From assembly GCA_018677555.1 (NCBI GenBank), contig JAHHOT010000169.1, positions 1 through 41,251 on the forward strand: DNA of 41,251 nt. Reading direction: 5' to 3'. The first letter of the stretch is position 1. Every line of letters begins with the position of its first letter. The stretch is from Gammaproteobacteria bacterium. GTDB taxonomy: Bacteria; Pseudomonadota; Gammaproteobacteria; Steroidobacterales; Woeseiaceae. Of this stretch, positions 9,865-21,988 are shown piece after piece. Under the pieces are notes generated by a model. The model saw nothing but the letters and a program-made list of their open reading frames with translations, was not told the origin of the DNA and did not search any database. Position numbers and translations under genes: made by a program.

Positions 9865-10152
9865 GTGTCTCTTACGAAAGAACAAGTTCAGCACATCGCA
9901 ATCCTTGCGCGATTGAAGCTGGCCGACGAGCAATTCGATGATGTCGTCGCCAAGCTGTCCACGATCGTGGAATTTGTCGATCAACTGCAGTCAGCCCCGA
10001 CGGACGACGTGGTTCCGATGGCGCATCCACTGGACCAGGCGCAGCGCCTGCGCGACGACACCGTGACCGCAAGCAACGAACGCGATCGCCTGCAACAGAA
10101 CGCGCCCGCTGTGGAGGCTGGCTACTACCTCGTGCCGAGGGTGATCGAGTGA
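9865..10152 (+). CDS. gatC: Asp/Glu-tRNA amidotransferase subunit C
   Basis: A 95-residue GatC, the small belt subunit that wraps GatA and GatB in the GatCAB complex. It shows the family N-terminus [17 protein letters not shown], the middle IVEFVDQLQ and the C-terminal LRDDTV...[15 protein letters not shown]. The start is GTG at 9865, with no clear Shine-Dalgarno in front. The stop overlaps the GTG of gatA (GTGA), so the complex is encoded as a coupled gatCAB operon, starting divergently from mreB. Confidence 0.96.
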   Translation: MSLTKEQVQHIAILARLKLADEQFDDVVAKLSTIVEFVDQLQSAPTDDVVPMAHPLDQAQRLRDDTVTASNERDRLQQNAPAVEAGYYLVPRVIE

Positions 10153-11630
10153 CGGTGGGCGCTTCAGACCAATCCTTGCACCAGATGACGCTGGCCGAGC
10201 TCGGCGACGGGCTGCGGGCAGGTGATTTTTCCGCGCTGGAGCTGACGACCGCGCTGCTGGACCGGATTGCCGCACATGGCGAAGCGCTCAATGCGTTCAT
10301 AACGGTGACGGCAGACGAAGCGATGCGGGCAGCAGAAGCGGCTGACGCTGCGCGCAGCAACGGAAACGCCGGCCCACTGAATGGCTTGCCTGTCGTTCAC
10401 AAGGACCTGTTCTGCACTGCTGGCGTAAAGACCAGTTGTGGTTCGCGCATGCTCGACAACTTCGTGTCGCCGTACGACGCAACGGTTGTCGCGAAACTCC
10501 GACAGGCAGGTGCGGTGTCGCTCGGCAAGACCAACATGGACGAGTTCGCGATGGGCTCGTCGAATGAAACCAGTTATTACGGTCCAGTGAAGAATCCCTG
10601 GGACCATGAATATTCGCCGGGTGGATCGTCCGGCGGCTCTGCCGCGGCCGTCGCCGCCAGGCTCGTGCCGGGGGCAACGGGTACCGACACCGGCGGTTCG
10701 ATTCGCCAACCCGCGTCGCTGACGGGAACGGTAGGGCTCAAACCGACCTACGGGCGGGTGTCGCGCTACGGTATGGTCGCGTTTGCATCGAGCCTGGACC
10801 AGGCCGGCGTCATTACGCGCAGTGCGGCCGACGCGGCATTGCTGCTGGGTGTGATGGCGGGTTTCGATGAGCGCGATTCGACCTCGGTCGACCATCCGGT
10901 GCCGGATTACGTCGTCGGCCTGGACCAGCCGCTCGAGGGTTTGCGAGTCGGCATCGTGCGGCAGCACTTCGACGAGGGGCTCGAGGAGCAGTGCGGTGCG
11001 CGGGTTCGCGAGGCGCTCGCCCTGCTCGAGGAACAGGGCGCGAGCCTGGTCGAGGTGGACTTGCCCAACCTGGACCTTTCGGTGCCGACTTACTATGTCG
11101 TGGCGCCGGCCGAATGCTCGTCAAACCTGTCGCGGTTCGATGGTGTGCGCTTCGGCCATCGTGCAAGTGACCCGGATGACCTGCTGGATCTCTACTGCCG
11201 CAGTCGCGGCGAAGGGTTCGGCGACGAAGTGCAGCGGAGGGTGATGACGGGCACCTATGTGCTGTCTGCGGGCTATTACGATGCGTATTACCTGAAAGCA
11301 CAAAAAGTGCGGCAGCTCATCAGCCAGGACTTCAAGAACGCTTTCGCATCGGTCGATGTCATCGCGGGCCCGACGGCGCCGACGCCGGCGTTTCGCCTGG
11401 GCGAAAAAACCGATGACCCGATCACGATGTATCTCAACGACATCTATACTATCGGCGCCAACCTGGCCGGCCTGCCCGGCATCTCGGTGCCCTGCGGATT
11501 CTCCGCCGATCTCCCGGTCGGCCTGCAGCTGGTCGGCCCGCATTTCGCCGAGCAGACGATTCTGCGCTGCGCGCACCAGTACCAAACGTTGACAGACTGG
11601 CATTGCCGGTGCCCCGAGGCCTACCAATGA
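10149..11630 (+). CDS. gatA: Asp/Glu-tRNA amidotransferase subunit A
   Basis: GatA releases ammonia from glutamine for the conversion of Glu-tRNA(Gln) and/or Asp-tRNA(Asn). The 493-residue protein is an amidase-signature enzyme: the catalytic triad is readable as K85 (VVHKDLF), cis-S160 and S184 in the segments [15 protein letters not shown] and [14 protein letters not shown], with spacing identical to characterised GatA proteins. The start is GTG overlapping the gatC stop. Its end overlaps the gatB ATG (ATGA). Length is normal. Confidence 0.98.
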   Translation: MTVGASDQSLHQMTLAELGDGLRAGDFSALELTTALLDRIAAHGEALNAFITVTADEAMRAAEAADAARSNGNAGPLNGLPVVHKDLFCTAGVKTSCGSRMLDNFVSPYDATVVAKLRQAGAVSLGKTNMDEFAMGSSNETSYYGPVKNPWDHEYSPGGSSGGSAAAVAARLVPGATGTDTGGSIRQPASLTGTVGLKPTYGRVSRYGMVAFASSLDQAGVITRSAADAALLLGVMAGFDERDSTSVDHPVPDYVVGLDQPLEGLRVGIVRQHFDEGLEEQCGARVREALALLEEQGASLVEVDLPNLDLSVPTYYVVAPAECSSNLSRFDGVRFGHRASDPDDLLDLYCRSRGEGFGDEVQRRVMTGTYVLSAGYYDAYYLKAQKVRQLISQDFKNAFASVDVIAGPTAPTPAFRLGEKTDDPITMYLNDIYTIGANLAGLPGISVPCGFSADLPVGLQLVGPHFAEQTILRCAHQYQTLTDWHCRCPEAYQ

Positions 11631-13072
11631 GCACTGCCTGGGAGACAGTCATTGGCCTGGAGATCCATACGCAACTGGCGACCACCAGCAAGATTTTCTC
11701 CGGCTCGCCCACGGCGTATGGGGCCGAGCCCAACACGCAGGCGAACCTGGTCGATCTCGGCTACCCGGGCGTGCTGCCCGTGCTCAATGCCGAGGTCGTG
11801 CGCATGGCCTGTAAGTTCGGCCTGGCCGTCAACGCCAGGATTGCGCCGCGCTCGGTGTTTGCGCGCAAAAACTACTTCTATCCGGACCTGCCGAAGGGCT
11901 ACCAGATCAGCCAGTACGAATTGCCGATCGTGTTCGACGGCGAGTTGCAGATCGAAACGGCCGCCGGCGACGAGAAACGCATCGGCATTACGCGCGCGCA
12001 CCTCGAGGAGGATGCGGGCAAGTCGGTTCACGAGGGCTTCAGCCAGGCAACCGGAATCGACCTGAACCGCGCCGGCACACCGCTCCTGGAAATCGTCTCG
12101 GAGCCCGATTTGCGCTCCGCCAGCGAAGCGATCGCCTACATGCGCAAGATTCACACGATCGTGCGCTACCTCGGTATCTCTGACGGCAACATGCAGGAAG
12201 GCTCGTTTCGTTGCGATGCAAACGTATCTGTGCGGCCGCGCGGTCAGGCTGAGCTCGGCACGCGCACCGAGCTGAAGAATCTCAATTCTTTCCGCTTCGT
12301 GGAAAAGGCGATCAACTACGAAATCGAGCGGCAGATCGATGTGCTGGAAGACGGCGGCGAGGTTGTCCAGGAGACGCGCCTTTACGACTCCGACAAGGAC
12401 GAGACGCGGCCGATGCGCAGCAAGGAGGAGGCCAACGACTATCGTTATTTCCCGGACCCCGACCTGCTGCCGGTGGAAATCAGCGAGGATTACATTGCCG
12501 CCGTGCGCGAGTCGCTGCCCGAATTGCCGGACGCGAAGAGAAAGCGCTTCGTTGACGACTACGGGCTCCGGCCGGACGACGCCGGCATCCTTATACTGAG
12601 CCTGCCCCTCGCCGACTTTTTCGAGGCGACTGCAGCTGCGACTGCCGCGGCGCCGCAGGTGGCTGCGAACTGGGTCATTGGCGAGCTTTCGGCGGCATTG
12701 AATCGCGACGGCGTGGCAATTGCCGACAGTCGCATCGCCGCCGGGGCGCTCGCCCGCCTGCTGGATCGAATCGAGGACAATACAATCTCCGGCAAGATTG
12801 CCAAGGAAGTATTCGAAGCCATGTGGGACGGCGAGGGCAGTGCAGACGACATCATCGAGTCGCGCGGGCTCCGGCAGATTACCGACAGTTCCGCAATCGA
12901 CAGTGTCGTCGACGCTGTGATCGCTGCGAATCCCGGCCAGGCTGCGGAATACCGTGCCGGCAAGGAAAAACTGCTCGGCTTTTTCGTTGGCCAGGTAATG
13001 AAGGAAACGCAAGGCAAGGCCAATCCGGCGCAAGTCAACGAAGCTCTCAAGCGCCGCCTCAAAGCGGAATAG
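11627..13072 (+). CDS. gatB: Asp/Glu-tRNA amidotransferase subunit B
   Basis: GatB activates the mischarged aminoacyl-tRNA with ATP and accepts ammonia from GatA. The 481-residue product begins [17 protein letters not shown] and contains the family blocks [61 protein letters not shown] and [16 protein letters not shown] (each shown here as separate short pieces). A C-terminal YqeY-like tail domain ends at LKRRLKAE. I chose the ATG overlapping the gatA stop; the frame extends eight codons further upstream without family similarity. GatCAB suggests that this organism uses indirect charging for Gln and/or Asn; which one depends on glnS and asnS elsewhere. Confidence 0.98.
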   Translation: MSTAWETVIGLEIHTQLATTSKIFSGSPTAYGAEPNTQANLVDLGYPGVLPVLNAEVVRMACKFGLAVNARIAPRSVFARKNYFYPDLPKGYQISQYELPIVFDGELQIETAAGDEKRIGITRAHLEEDAGKSVHEGFSQATGIDLNRAGTPLLEIVSEPDLRSASEAIAYMRKIHTIVRYLGISDGNMQEGSFRCDANVSVRPRGQAELGTRTELKNLNSFRFVEKAINYEIERQIDVLEDGGEVVQETRLYDSDKDETRPMRSKEEANDYRYFPDPDLLPVEISEDYIAAVRESLPELPDAKRKRFVDDYGLRPDDAGILILSLPLADFFEATAAATAAAPQVAANWVIGELSAALNRDGVAIADSRIAAGALARLLDRIEDNTISGKIAKEVFEAMWDGEGSADDIIESRGLRQITDSSAIDSVVDAVIAANPGQAAEYRAGKEKLLGFFVGQVMKETQGKANPAQVNEALKRRLKAE

Positions 13073-13079
13073 GCCGGCC

Positions 13080-13949
13080 GTGCAAACCGACGCTGTTGTC
13101 CCTTTCGTCTTCGAGATGCTGCCGGTGCGCGGCGCGATTATTCAGATGCAGCAGTCCTGGCATCGCATGTTGCTCGGCCACAGCTATGCGCCGCCGGTTC
13201 GTGACGTGCTTGGCCATGCCGCAGCCGCTACTGCGTTGCTTGCGCAAAGCCTCAAGTTCGACGGCGCTGTCACCATGCAACTCAACGGCGACGGACCGCT
13301 GTCGCTGCTGGTCATGCAGTGCACGAACAATCTCGAATTGCGCGGTATGGCCAGCTCGAGCGGTGTCGCCACAGGTGCGTCGTTCGCCGACCTCGCGGGC
13401 AAGGCCCGTTGTGCAATAACGATCGATGCCGGCGCCATGGAACAGCCTTACCAGGGCATCGTCGAGGTCAGCAACGAGTCGCTCGCAGCGAGCCTGGAAA
13501 ACTACTACACCCGCTCGGCACAGATTCCGAGTCACCTGCACCTCGTGTGCAACGAGTCCGTGTGTGGCGGCATCCTGCTGCAGCAAATGCCGGAGAAAAT
13601 GCTGCCGGTCGTCGATGACTGGCACCGCGTCGGATTGCTGGCATCCACGCTGCGCACGCTGGACATCGAGAAGGGTGTCAGCGCCGGACTGCTCGCGCGC
13701 CTGTTCGCCGAGGATGACCTGCGCGTGTTCGATGGCCGGCCCCTGGTTTTTCGCTGTCGTTGCTCCGGCCAGCGCGCGGAGGAGATCCTGCGCCTCCTGG
13801 GTGAGTCCGAGACGCGCGCTGCGCTCGAGGAACGTGGCCGGATAACGGTGACCTGCGAATACTGCGGGCGCCAGCGCCGCTTCGACACCGTCGACATCAG
13901 CCGTATTTTTTCCGCGCAAGCCATGAATGGGTCCGACGCCCTTCACTAG
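13080..13949 (+). CDS. hslO: Hsp33 redox-activated chaperone
   Basis: Hsp33 is a cytoplasmic holdase switched on by oxidation of a zinc-bound cysteine cluster. The 289-residue protein has the compact N-terminal domain (RGAIIQM, LLLGHSYAPPVRDVLGHAAAA), the linker region, and the four C-terminal zinc cysteines C226-x-C228 and C259-x-x-C262. The start is GTG, seven bases after the gatB stop, so hslO is probably cotranscribed with gatCAB. Length is typical. A short dyad follows the stop. Confidence 0.96.
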   Translation: MQTDAVVPFVFEMLPVRGAIIQMQQSWHRMLLGHSYAPPVRDVLGHAAAATALLAQSLKFDGAVTMQLNGDGPLSLLVMQCTNNLELRGMASSSGVATGASFADLAGKARCAITIDAGAMEQPYQGIVEVSNESLAASLENYYTRSAQIPSHLHLVCNESVCGGILLQQMPEKMLPVVDDWHRVGLLASTLRTLDIEKGVSAGLLARLFAEDDLRVFDGRPLVFRCRCSGQRAEEILRLLGESETRAALEERGRITVTCEYCGRQRRFDTVDISRIFSAQAMNGSDALH

Positions 13950-13962
13950 CCGCCAACGACCG

Positions 13963-13980
13963 TGCTAGACTGCTCTAGCA
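13963..13980. repeat. Perfect inverted repeat between hslO and the regulator gene
   Basis: Arms TGCTAGA (13963-13969) and TCTAGCA (13974-13980) are perfect complements around a four-base loop CTGC, and the right arm runs into TTTTTATATA. It could be a weak intrinsic terminator for hslO, or a second half of the regulatory region in front of the methionine operon. The stem is only seven pairs and AT-rich, so neither reading is secure. Confidence 0.5.
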
Positions 13981-13984
13981 TTTT

Positions 13985-14006
13985 TATATAAAGATATTTT
14001 TATATA
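13985..14006. promoter_or_regulatory. AT-rich 22-bp near-palindrome, candidate autoregulatory operator
   Basis: The 22 bases read TATATAAA, then GATATT, then TTTATATA; ten of eleven pairs are complementary (only 13993 against 13998 fails). It ends nine bases before the ATG of the ArsR-type regulator, contains TATAAA- and TATATT-like -10 elements, and is sharply AT-rich in a GC-rich genome. Position, length and symmetry fit a dimeric winged-helix repressor controlling its own operon with metF and metH. No Shine-Dalgarno lies between it and the ATG. Confidence 0.6.
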
Positions 14007-14015
14007 TTTATTTGT

Positions 14016-15757
<1,742 letters not shown>

Positions 15758-15759
15758 GC

Positions 15760-18700
15760 ATGCAAAGAACGCAGCGAATTGACATGTTACGACGCGCTCT
15801 CGATGAGCGAATTCTCCTGCTGGACGGTGCCATGGGCACGATGATTCAGCAGCATCGCCTCACAGAGAACGACTATCGAGGTGCCCGCTTCGCCGAATGG
15901 GACAGCGACCTGAAGGGCAACAACGACCTGCTGTCGCTTACCGCGCCGGAACTCGTTCGACAGATCCACAGTGAGTACCTCGAAGCTGGCGCCGACATCA
16001 TCGAGACCAATACCTTCAACGCGAATGCGCCCTCCATGTCCGACTATGGCATGGAGCCACTCGTTGGCGAGTTGAATTTAACGGCTGCCCGGATTGCGCG
16101 CGAGGCGGCGGACGAATTCGCCGCGCGCAGCGGGTCGCCGAGGTTCGTCGCCGGGGTATTGGGACCGACCAATCGGACGGCCTCGATATCGCCGGACGTC
16201 AACGACCCCGCATACCGCAATATCACGTTCCAGCAGCTTGCGGAAACCTACGCGACAGCGGCGGCTGCACTGATCGACGGTGGCGTTGACTTCCTGATGG
16301 TCGAAACGATTTTCGATACGCTCAACGCGAAAGCCGCGATTTTTGCGATACGCCGGACCTTCGCCGATTCGGGTATCGAATTGCCGGTGATGATCTCTGG
16401 CACCATCACGGACGCATCCGGCCGCACCTTGTCGGGGCAGACAACCGAAGCGTTCTGGTATTCGGTGCGGCACGCAAATCCGTTCATGGTCGGGCTCAAT
16501 TGCGCGCTGGGTGCGGAGGACCTGCGGCCTTACGTTGCCGAACTCGCACGTGTTGCCGAAACCGGCGTCAGCGCACATCCCAACGCCGGTTTGCCGAACG
16601 CATTCGGCGAGTATGACGAGTCACCGGAGGAAACGGCACGCGTCGTCGGCGAGTTTGCCACGAGCGGGCTGGTCAACCTTGTTGGTGGCTGTTGCGGCAC
16701 CACCCCGGAGCACATTCGCCAGCTCCGTGAAGCGGTCGACGGAGTGGCGCCGCGGCAAATTCCCCAACTCGCGCCGCGCTGCAGATTGTCAGGTCTCGAG
16801 CCACTGACGATCGGACCCGACGACCTGTTCGTCAATGTCGGTGAGCGCAGCAACGTGACCGGAAGCGCGCACTTCCGGCGCCTGATCGAGGCGGACGACT
16901 ACGCGGAGGCGGTAAATATTGCCCGTCAGCAGGTCGAAAACGGCGCGCAAATCATCGACGTCAACATGGACGAAGGCATGCTGGACTCCGAAGCAGCCAT
17001 GGAGACCTACCTGCGCCTGATCGCCTCGGAACCGGACGTTGCGCGGGTTCCGGTCATGATCGATTCGTCGAAATGGACGGTTATCGAAAGCGGCCTGCGC
17101 TGCGTTCAGGGCAAAGCGGTCGTCAACTCCATCAGCCTGAAAGAGGGTGAGCAGCAGTTCCTCGAGCAGGCCAGTCTCGTTCACGATTACGGCGCGGCCG
17201 TGATCGTTATGGCGTTCGACGAGAAGGGTCAGGCGGACAGCGTAGAACGTAAAGTCAGTATTTGTGAACGTTCGTATCGCCTGTTGACCGAGGTCGCGGG
17301 CTTCGACCCGTCCGACATTATTTTTGATCCGAACATATTTGCGATTGCGACCGGCATAGAGGAGCACGACAGCTACGGCGTCGACTTCATCGAAGCAACC
17401 CGGCAAATCCGGCAATCGCTGCCGCATGTCATGGTAAGCGGCGGCGTCAGCAACGTGTCGTTTTCGTTTCGCGGCAACAACGTCGTGCGCGAAGCCATCC
17501 ACTCGGTTTTTCTTTACCACGCGATCAGGGCCGGAATGGGCATGGGCATCGTCAACGCGGGGCAGCTCGCGATTTACGAGGATTTGCCAGCCGATCTGCG
17601 CGAGGCTGTCGAAGACGTCGTGTTGAACAGGCGCGCCGACGGCACCGAAAGATTGCTGACGGTTGCCGAGCGTTTCAAGGGGCAGAAAAGCGGGGCACAG
17701 GCCAGGGCGCAGGACCTGTCCTGGCGCGAGCTGCCGGTCGCCAAGCGACTCGAGCATGCGCTGGTCAACGGCATCGACCAGTACGTCATCGACGATACGG
17801 AACAGGCGCGCTGCGAAACGAGCAGGCCGCTCGACGTCATCGAAGGGCCACTGATGGCGGGCATGAATGTCGTCGGTGACCTGTTCGGCGCCGGCAAGAT
17901 GTTCCTGCCACAGGTCGTCAAATCGGCACGGGTCATGAAGAAAGCCGTCGGTCACCTCGTGCCGTTCATCGAGAAGGAAAAAGGCGGCGGTGTGCGCTCG
18001 AATGGCAAGATCGTGCTTGCGACCGTCAAGGGCGATGTGCACGATATCGGCAAGAACATCGTTGGTGTCGTGCTCCAGTGCAACAACTTCGAAGTTATCG
18101 ACCTGGGCGTCATGGTGCCGTGTGAAAGCATACTCAAGGCGGCGAAGCGGGAGGGCGCAAGTATCATCGGTTTGTCGGGGCTTATTACGCCGTCGCTCGA
18201 TGAAATGGTTCACGTTGCCCGTGAGATGCAGCGACAGTCGTTTCAGCTGCCGCTGCTGATCGGTGGTGCAACCACTTCTCCGGCGCATACTGCCGTGAAG
18301 ATTGAGCCAAACTACGAAGGGCCCGTTATTTACGTCAAGGATGCATCACGCTCTGTCGGCGTGGCGCAGGCTCTTATTCAGCCCGACACGCGCAACGATC
18401 TCGTGCGCAAGACCCGCGACGAAAACGCCAGGCGCCGGGAACGACATGCTGGCAAGTCGCGCCTTGCGCCACAACTGACGCTCGAGCGGGCGCGCCAGGC
18501 ACGCTTCCGCGGCGACTGGGCAGACTACGTGCCCCCGCGCCCGCGCAGCACGGGTGTGCAGACGATGATCGACATCGATCTCGGGGAGATTCGCCGGTAC
18601 ATCGACTGGATGCCGTTCTTCAACGCCTGGGAGTTTCGCGGCAAGTACCCCGACATACTCGCCGACGCAACTGTCGGCGAGGCAGCGCGGTCACTATTCA

Positions 18701-19473
18701 ACGACGCAACAAAAATGCTCGATCAGCTGATCCGCGAACGCTGGCTTACCGCGAACGCGGTGTTCGGCCTGTTCCCGGCGAACTCCGTCGATGACGACGA
18801 CATTCGCGTCTACGGCGATGACAAACGCGAGCGTGAGTTGCTGCGGCTCTGCCACCTGCGTCAGCAACGCAGCAAGCCTGACGGTCATCCGCAGTATTGT
18901 CTTGCCGATTTCGTCGCGCCGGAACAGACGTCGATTGCCGACTACATCGGTGCATTTGCTGTAACCGCAGGGCTCGGCATCGACGAGCATGTCCGCCGAT
19001 TCGAGGATGCGCACGACGACTACAGCAGCATCCTGCTGAAAGCCCTGGCGGACCGGCTGGCCGAAGCGTCCGCGGAATATCTGCACGAACGGGTACGGCG
19101 CGATTTCTGGGGTTACGACTCCGGCGAATCGCTGACAAACGACCAGCTGATTGCCGAAGCCTACCGTGGCATACGCCCGGCGCCCGGCTACCCCGCCTGT
19201 CCGGACCACACCGAGAAGCAGCAGTTGTGGCGCTTGCTGAATGTCGACTCCGCAATCGGTCTGCGCCTGACCGAGTCCTACGCGATGTTTCCCACCGCGG
19301 CAGTTAGCGGGTTCTATTTCTCGCATCCGCAGGCACGCTACTTTTCCGTCGGCAAGGTCGGCAGAGACCAGGTCGAGTCCTACGCCACACGCAAAAGTCT
19401 GTCTATTCCCGATGTCGAGCGCTGGCTGGCGCCCAACCTCGGCTACGACCCGTCCGCCGCCGACGCGGCCTGA
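15760..19473 (+). CDS. metH: Cobalamin-dependent methionine synthase
   Basis: MetH transfers the methyl group from methyl-THF through cobalamin to homocysteine. The 1237-residue protein is complete, with all modules in order. The homocysteine domain has zinc ligands C248, C311 and C312 (GLNC and GGCCGTT). The pterin-binding domain is about residues 350-620 ([21 protein letters not shown]). The cap and B12 domain has the lower-ligand histidine H761 in [11 protein letters not shown], plus [13 protein letters not shown]. The C-terminal SAM-dependent reactivation domain includes [15 protein letters not shown]. Length and residue spacing are very close to E. coli MetH. The enzyme implies a supply of B12. 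Confidence 0.99.
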   Translation: MQRTQRIDMLRRALDERILLLDGAMGTMIQQHRLTENDYRGARFAEWDSDLKGNNDLLSLTAPELVRQIHSEYLEAGADIIETNTFNANAPSMSDYGMEPLVGELNLTAARIAREAADEFAARSGSPRFVAGVLGPTNRTASISPDVNDPAYRNITFQQLAETYATAAAALIDGGVDFLMVETIFDTLNAKAAIFAIRRTFADSGIELPVMISGTITDASGRTLSGQTTEAFWYSVRHANPFMVGLNCALGAEDLRPYVAELARVAETGVSAHPNAGLPNAFGEYDESPEETARVVGEFATSGLVNLVGGCCGTTPEHIRQLREAVDGVAPRQIPQLAPRCRLSGLEPLTIGPDDLFVNVGERSNVTGSAHFRRLIEADDYAEAVNIARQQVENGAQIIDVNMDEGMLDSEAAMETYLRLIASEPDVARVPVMIDSSKWTVIESGLRCVQGKAVVNSISLKEGEQQFLEQASLVHDYGAAVIVMAFDEKGQADSVERKVSICERSYRLLTEVAGFDPSDIIFDPNIFAIATGIEEHDSYGVDFIEATRQIRQSLPHVMVSGGVSNVSFSFRGNNVVREAIHSVFLYHAIRAGMGMGIVNAGQLAIYEDLPADLREAVEDVVLNRRADGTERLLTVAERFKGQKSGAQARAQDLSWRELPVAKRLEHALVNGIDQYVIDDTEQARCETSRPLDVIEGPLMAGMNVVGDLFGAGKMFLPQVVKSARVMKKAVGHLVPFIEKEKGGGVRSNGKIVLATVKGDVHDIGKNIVGVVLQCNNFEVIDLGVMVPCESILKAAKREGASIIGLSGLITPSLDEMVHVAREMQRQSFQLPLLIGGATTSPAHTAVKIEPNYEGPVIYVKDASRSVGVAQALIQPDTRNDLVRKTRDENARRRERHAGKSRLAPQLTLERARQARFRGDWADYVPPRPRSTGVQTMIDIDLGEIRRYIDWMPFFNAWEFRGKYPDILADATVGEAARSLFNDATKMLDQLIRERWLTANAVFGLFPANSVDDDDIRVYGDDKRERELLRLCHLRQQRSKPDGHPQYCLADFVAPEQTSIADYIGAFAVTAGLGIDEHVRRFEDAHDDYSSILLKALADRLAEASAEYLHERVRRDFWGYDSGESLTNDQLIAEAYRGIRPAPGYPACPDHTEKQQLWRLLNVDSAIGLRLTESYAMFPTAAVSGFYFSHPQARYFSVGKVGRDQVESYATRKSLSIPDVERWLAPNLGYDPSAADAA

Positions 19474-19490
19474 ACGCCGATACACCAATC

Positions 19491-19557
19491 GTAGGAGCGC
19501 CGCCCCCGGCGCGACGGCGCCGCATCCTGGCTATCGCGGCGAGGGCGCCGCTCCTAC
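19491..19557. repeat. REP-like unit pair (inverted) downstream of metH
   Basis: Forward unit 19491-19514 reads GTAGGA, GCGCCG, CCCC, CGGCGC, GA; the inverse unit 19534-19557 reads, on the minus strand, GTAGGA, GCGGCG, CCCT, CGCCGC, GA. Each is a GTAG tag followed by a six-pair GC hairpin, the architecture of REP sequences mobilised by TnpA-REP (RAYT) enzymes. The pair could fold into one long hairpin and may act as the transcription end between the convergent metH and cystathionine beta-synthase genes. Confidence 0.85.
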
Positions 19558-19620
19558 CGTGGATCAACCAGGGTCCGATGCACAGCAAGCCGGGCGAGTC
19601 CTGTTATCGGGAACGGGCAG

Positions 19621-19644
19621 TCGCGGCGAGGGCGCCGCTCCTAC
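19621..19644 (-). repeat. REP-like unit, third copy in the metH downstream gap
   Basis: All 24 bases are identical to the inverse unit at 19534-19557 and in the same orientation. It lies 25 bases before the 3' end of the cystathionine beta-synthase gene. Between the two copies, 19558-19620 shows nothing else recognisable. Confidence 0.85.
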
Positions 19645-19668
19645 AAATGTGTTTTCAGGTCGGCAGCA

Positions 19669-21033
19669 TCAAACCTGCTTGCGCAGGTGGTTCAGTACGT
19701 CTGCACGGGTGATCAGCCCGAGAAAGCGATCGCCGTCCATGACGGCAGCGTAGGGCTGCGAATGCAGCAACGCGACGAGATTGTGCATGCTCGTGTCTTT
19801 CTCCAGCTTGATGAAGGCGGTCTGCATCGCCTTGCCGACCGGTGAGTTCATCAGCTCCGGTTTGCCGAACACGAGCCTGAGTATTGTCTCTTCGGTGATA
19901 ATGCCCACGAGTTCGCCATCCTGCATGACCGGCAGCTGCGAGAATCCCGCATTACGCAGCCGGTTGTGCGCGGTGGTAATCACGTCGCCGGGTCCGACTG
20001 TGACGGTTGCGCGCTCGCCGTGCGGCCGCCCGATGAGGTCCCGCAGATCGCCTTTGTTCTCGCGCTGGATGAATCCCTGATCCTCCATCCAGAAGTCGTT
20101 GAACAGCTTCGACAGGTATTTGTTGCCCGTATCGCAGGCCAGGCTGACGACGCGCCGGGCATCGCTTTGTTCGCGACAGTAACGCAGCGCCGCACAAATC
20201 AGCGTCCCCGAGGACGAACCAGCGAGCAAACCTTCCCTGAGCAGCAACTCGCGCGCGGTGCCGAAAGAGTCCGCGTCACTGATGCTGTAGGCTTTCGTCA
20301 CTGCGCTGAAGTCGGCGATATCGGGGATGAAGTCCTCCCCAATGCCTTCTACCAGCCAGCCGGCGTTTTTCTCGTGCAACTCTCCGGTGTTGATGTAGTC
20401 GGCGAGAATGGAGCCGACCGGGTCGGCAAGAATGATTTCCGTTTGCAGCTTGTTGTCAGCAATGAACTTGCTCATGCCACTGACCGTGCCGCTGGAACCG
20501 ACGCCAATCACGACGGCGTCTACGTCGCCGTTCATTTGCTCGACAATCTCGGGCATCGTGGTCAATTCGTGCGCCAGCGGGTTGTCGGGATTGCCGAACT
20601 GGTTGATGAAATAGGCGCCTTTTTCCTCGGCGATGCGTCGTCCGAGGTCCTGGTAATACTCCGGGTGCCCCTTGGCGACGTCCGAGCGTGTAAGAACCAC
20701 GTCTGCGCCCATGGCGCGCAGGTTGAAGATTTTTTCCTGGCTCATCTTGTCCGGCAATACCAGGATCAGGTGATAGCCTTTTTGTGCAGCGACGAGTGCG
20801 AGGCCCAGCCCGGTATTGCCGGCAGTCGCTTCGACGATGGTGTCCCCGGGTTTGATGTCGCCACGCTTTTCTGCCTCGGCGATCATGGAAACGCCAATGC
20901 GATCCTTGATCGAACCGCCGGGGTTCATCAACTCCAGCTTGAGAAAGAGCCGGCAGGGGCCGGTGTCGATACGCGTGACCTCGAGCATCGGTGTCTTGCC
21001 GATCATTTGCAGAATATTCGAGAAGACTTCCAT
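19669..21033 (-). CDS. cbs: Cystathionine beta-synthase with C-terminal CBS pair
   Basis: A PLP enzyme that condenses homocysteine with serine (or uses O-acetylserine) to enter transsulfuration. The 454-residue protein has the fold-type II core: K43 in NPGGSIKDR binds PLP, N73 lies in AGNTG, and the phosphate loop is GVGSSGT (177-183). The C-terminal 120 residues hold two CBS motifs (VITTAHNRLRNAGFSQLPVM and the last PYAAVMDGDRFLGLITRAD), probably a regulatory Bateman module. Length and the tandem CBS domains separate it from CysK/CysM. I chose the ATG at 21033 (MEVFSNILQMIGKTPM); an upstream in-frame start at 21141 would run into prmC. It converges on metH, which competes for the same homocysteine. 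Confidence 0.9.
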   Translation of the reverse strand: MEVFSNILQMIGKTPMLEVTRIDTGPCRLFLKLELMNPGGSIKDRIGVSMIAEAEKRGDIKPGDTIVEATAGNTGLGLALVAAQKGYHLILVLPDKMSQEKIFNLRAMGADVVLTRSDVAKGHPEYYQDLGRRIAEEKGAYFINQFGNPDNPLAHELTTMPEIVEQMNGDVDAVVIGVGSSGTVSGMSKFIADNKLQTEIILADPVGSILADYINTGELHEKNAGWLVEGIGEDFIPDIADFSAVTKAYSISDADSFGTARELLLREGLLAGSSSGTLICAALRYCREQSDARRVVSLACDTGNKYLSKLFNDFWMEDQGFIQRENKGDLRDLIGRPHGERATVTVGPGDVITTAHNRLRNAGFSQLPVMQDGELVGIITEETILRLVFGKPELMNSPVGKAMQTAFIKLEKDTSMHNLVALLHSQPYAAVMDGDRFLGLITRADVLNHLRKQV

Positions 21034-21098
21034 AGAATCAGCCTGCGGTGGGACAGGCCTCGGATAGTACGCGATCCTGTATATTGCGAGCCAACGAT

Positions 21099-21944
21099 TT
21101 GGATACAACAACAGACATCGACGAACTGCTCGGTGCCGCAACCCGGCGCCTGAGCGAGATTAGCGAAAGCCCGCGACTGGATGCCGAGCTCATCCTGGCC
21201 ATGGCGCTGGATGTCGAGCGCAGTTATCTCTTTGCGCACCCGGAGGATTCGCCGGACGACGCGGCCCGCGCTCGCGTCGACGCGCTGCTGGAACGGCGAC
21301 TTGCCGGGGAACCCATGGCGTATTTAGCCGGGCAAAAGGAGTTCTGGTCGTTGCCGCTCATGGTTACTCCCGACACGCTGGTGCCGAGGCCGGAGACAGA
21401 GCTGTTGGTGCAGCTCGCGCTGGATTACCTGCCGAGCGGGAGCGACGCACGCGTGCTGGACCTCGGCACGGGCAGCGGCGCGATTGCACTTGCAGTGGCC
21501 ACGGAGCGCCCCTGTTGCAGCGTTACGGCAACGGACATAAGCCCTGCAGCAATTGCAGTCGCCCGGCAGAATGCGCGGCAGCTGCAGCTGGGAAACCTGG
21601 AATTCGTCGTCAGCGACTGGGCATCGGCGCTGGGCGCCGGGGAATTCGACCTCGCGGTCAGCAACCCGCCATACGTGTGCGATGACGACCCGGTATTGCA
21701 GGCCTTGTCTCACGAGCCACGCAGCGCCCTTGCCGCAGGCGCCGATGGACTGCGCGACATGCGCCGCCTGGCGGACGAGTGCCGCAGCCTGTTGAAGGAT
21801 GGCGGCACGCTCATGCTCGAACACGGCGCCGAACAGGAACACGCGGTGGCGGCGGTCTTGCGCGAATTTGGATGGTTGCAGGTGACCTGCCACACCGACC
21901 ACGGCGGTAATCCACGCGTGACCGTCGCAACCCGGCCGCGCTGA
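21099..21944 (+). CDS. prmC: Release-factor glutamine methyltransferase PrmC (HemK)
   Basis: PrmC methylates the Gln of the GGQ motif in RF1 and RF2. The C-terminal class I methyltransferase has DLGTGSG (121-127) and the N5-glutamine MTase signature N189-P-P-Y192, preceded by an N-terminal helical domain with ESPRLDAELIL and EFWSLPL. I chose TTG at 21099 because it yields 281 residues and the usual distance to ESPR; a GTG at 21048 in the same frame would add 17 atypical residues and leave only 14 bases to the divergent cystathionine beta-synthase start. Its substrate gene prfA lies just beyond ppiB. Confidence 0.93.
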   Translation: MDTTTDIDELLGAATRRLSEISESPRLDAELILAMALDVERSYLFAHPEDSPDDAARARVDALLERRLAGEPMAYLAGQKEFWSLPLMVTPDTLVPRPETELLVQLALDYLPSGSDARVLDLGTGSGAIALAVATERPCCSVTATDISPAAIAVARQNARQLQLGNLEFVVSDWASALGAGEFDLAVSNPPYVCDDDPVLQALSHEPRSALAAGADGLRDMRRLADECRSLLKDGGTLMLEHGAEQEHAVAAVLREFGWLQVTCHTDHGGNPRVTVATRPR

Positions 21945-21988
21945 TAATCTGGTTTAATTGCGATTGCAAACTATAAAGGCAGCAAAGA

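Noticed and set aside
11621-13033. A 470-codon open frame on the minus strand opposite gatB
   Set aside because: No family motif and complete overlap with a well supported gene; an antisense shadow.
16789-18288. A 499-codon open frame on the minus strand opposite metH
   Set aside because: It mirrors the codon pattern of metH in a GC-rich genome, shows no recognisable domain and lies wholly inside a gene with clear homology.
19491-19644. A small CRISPR array or tandem repeat
   Set aside because: Units are inverted and irregularly spaced, the spacer lengths differ, and there are no cas genes; REP architecture explains them.
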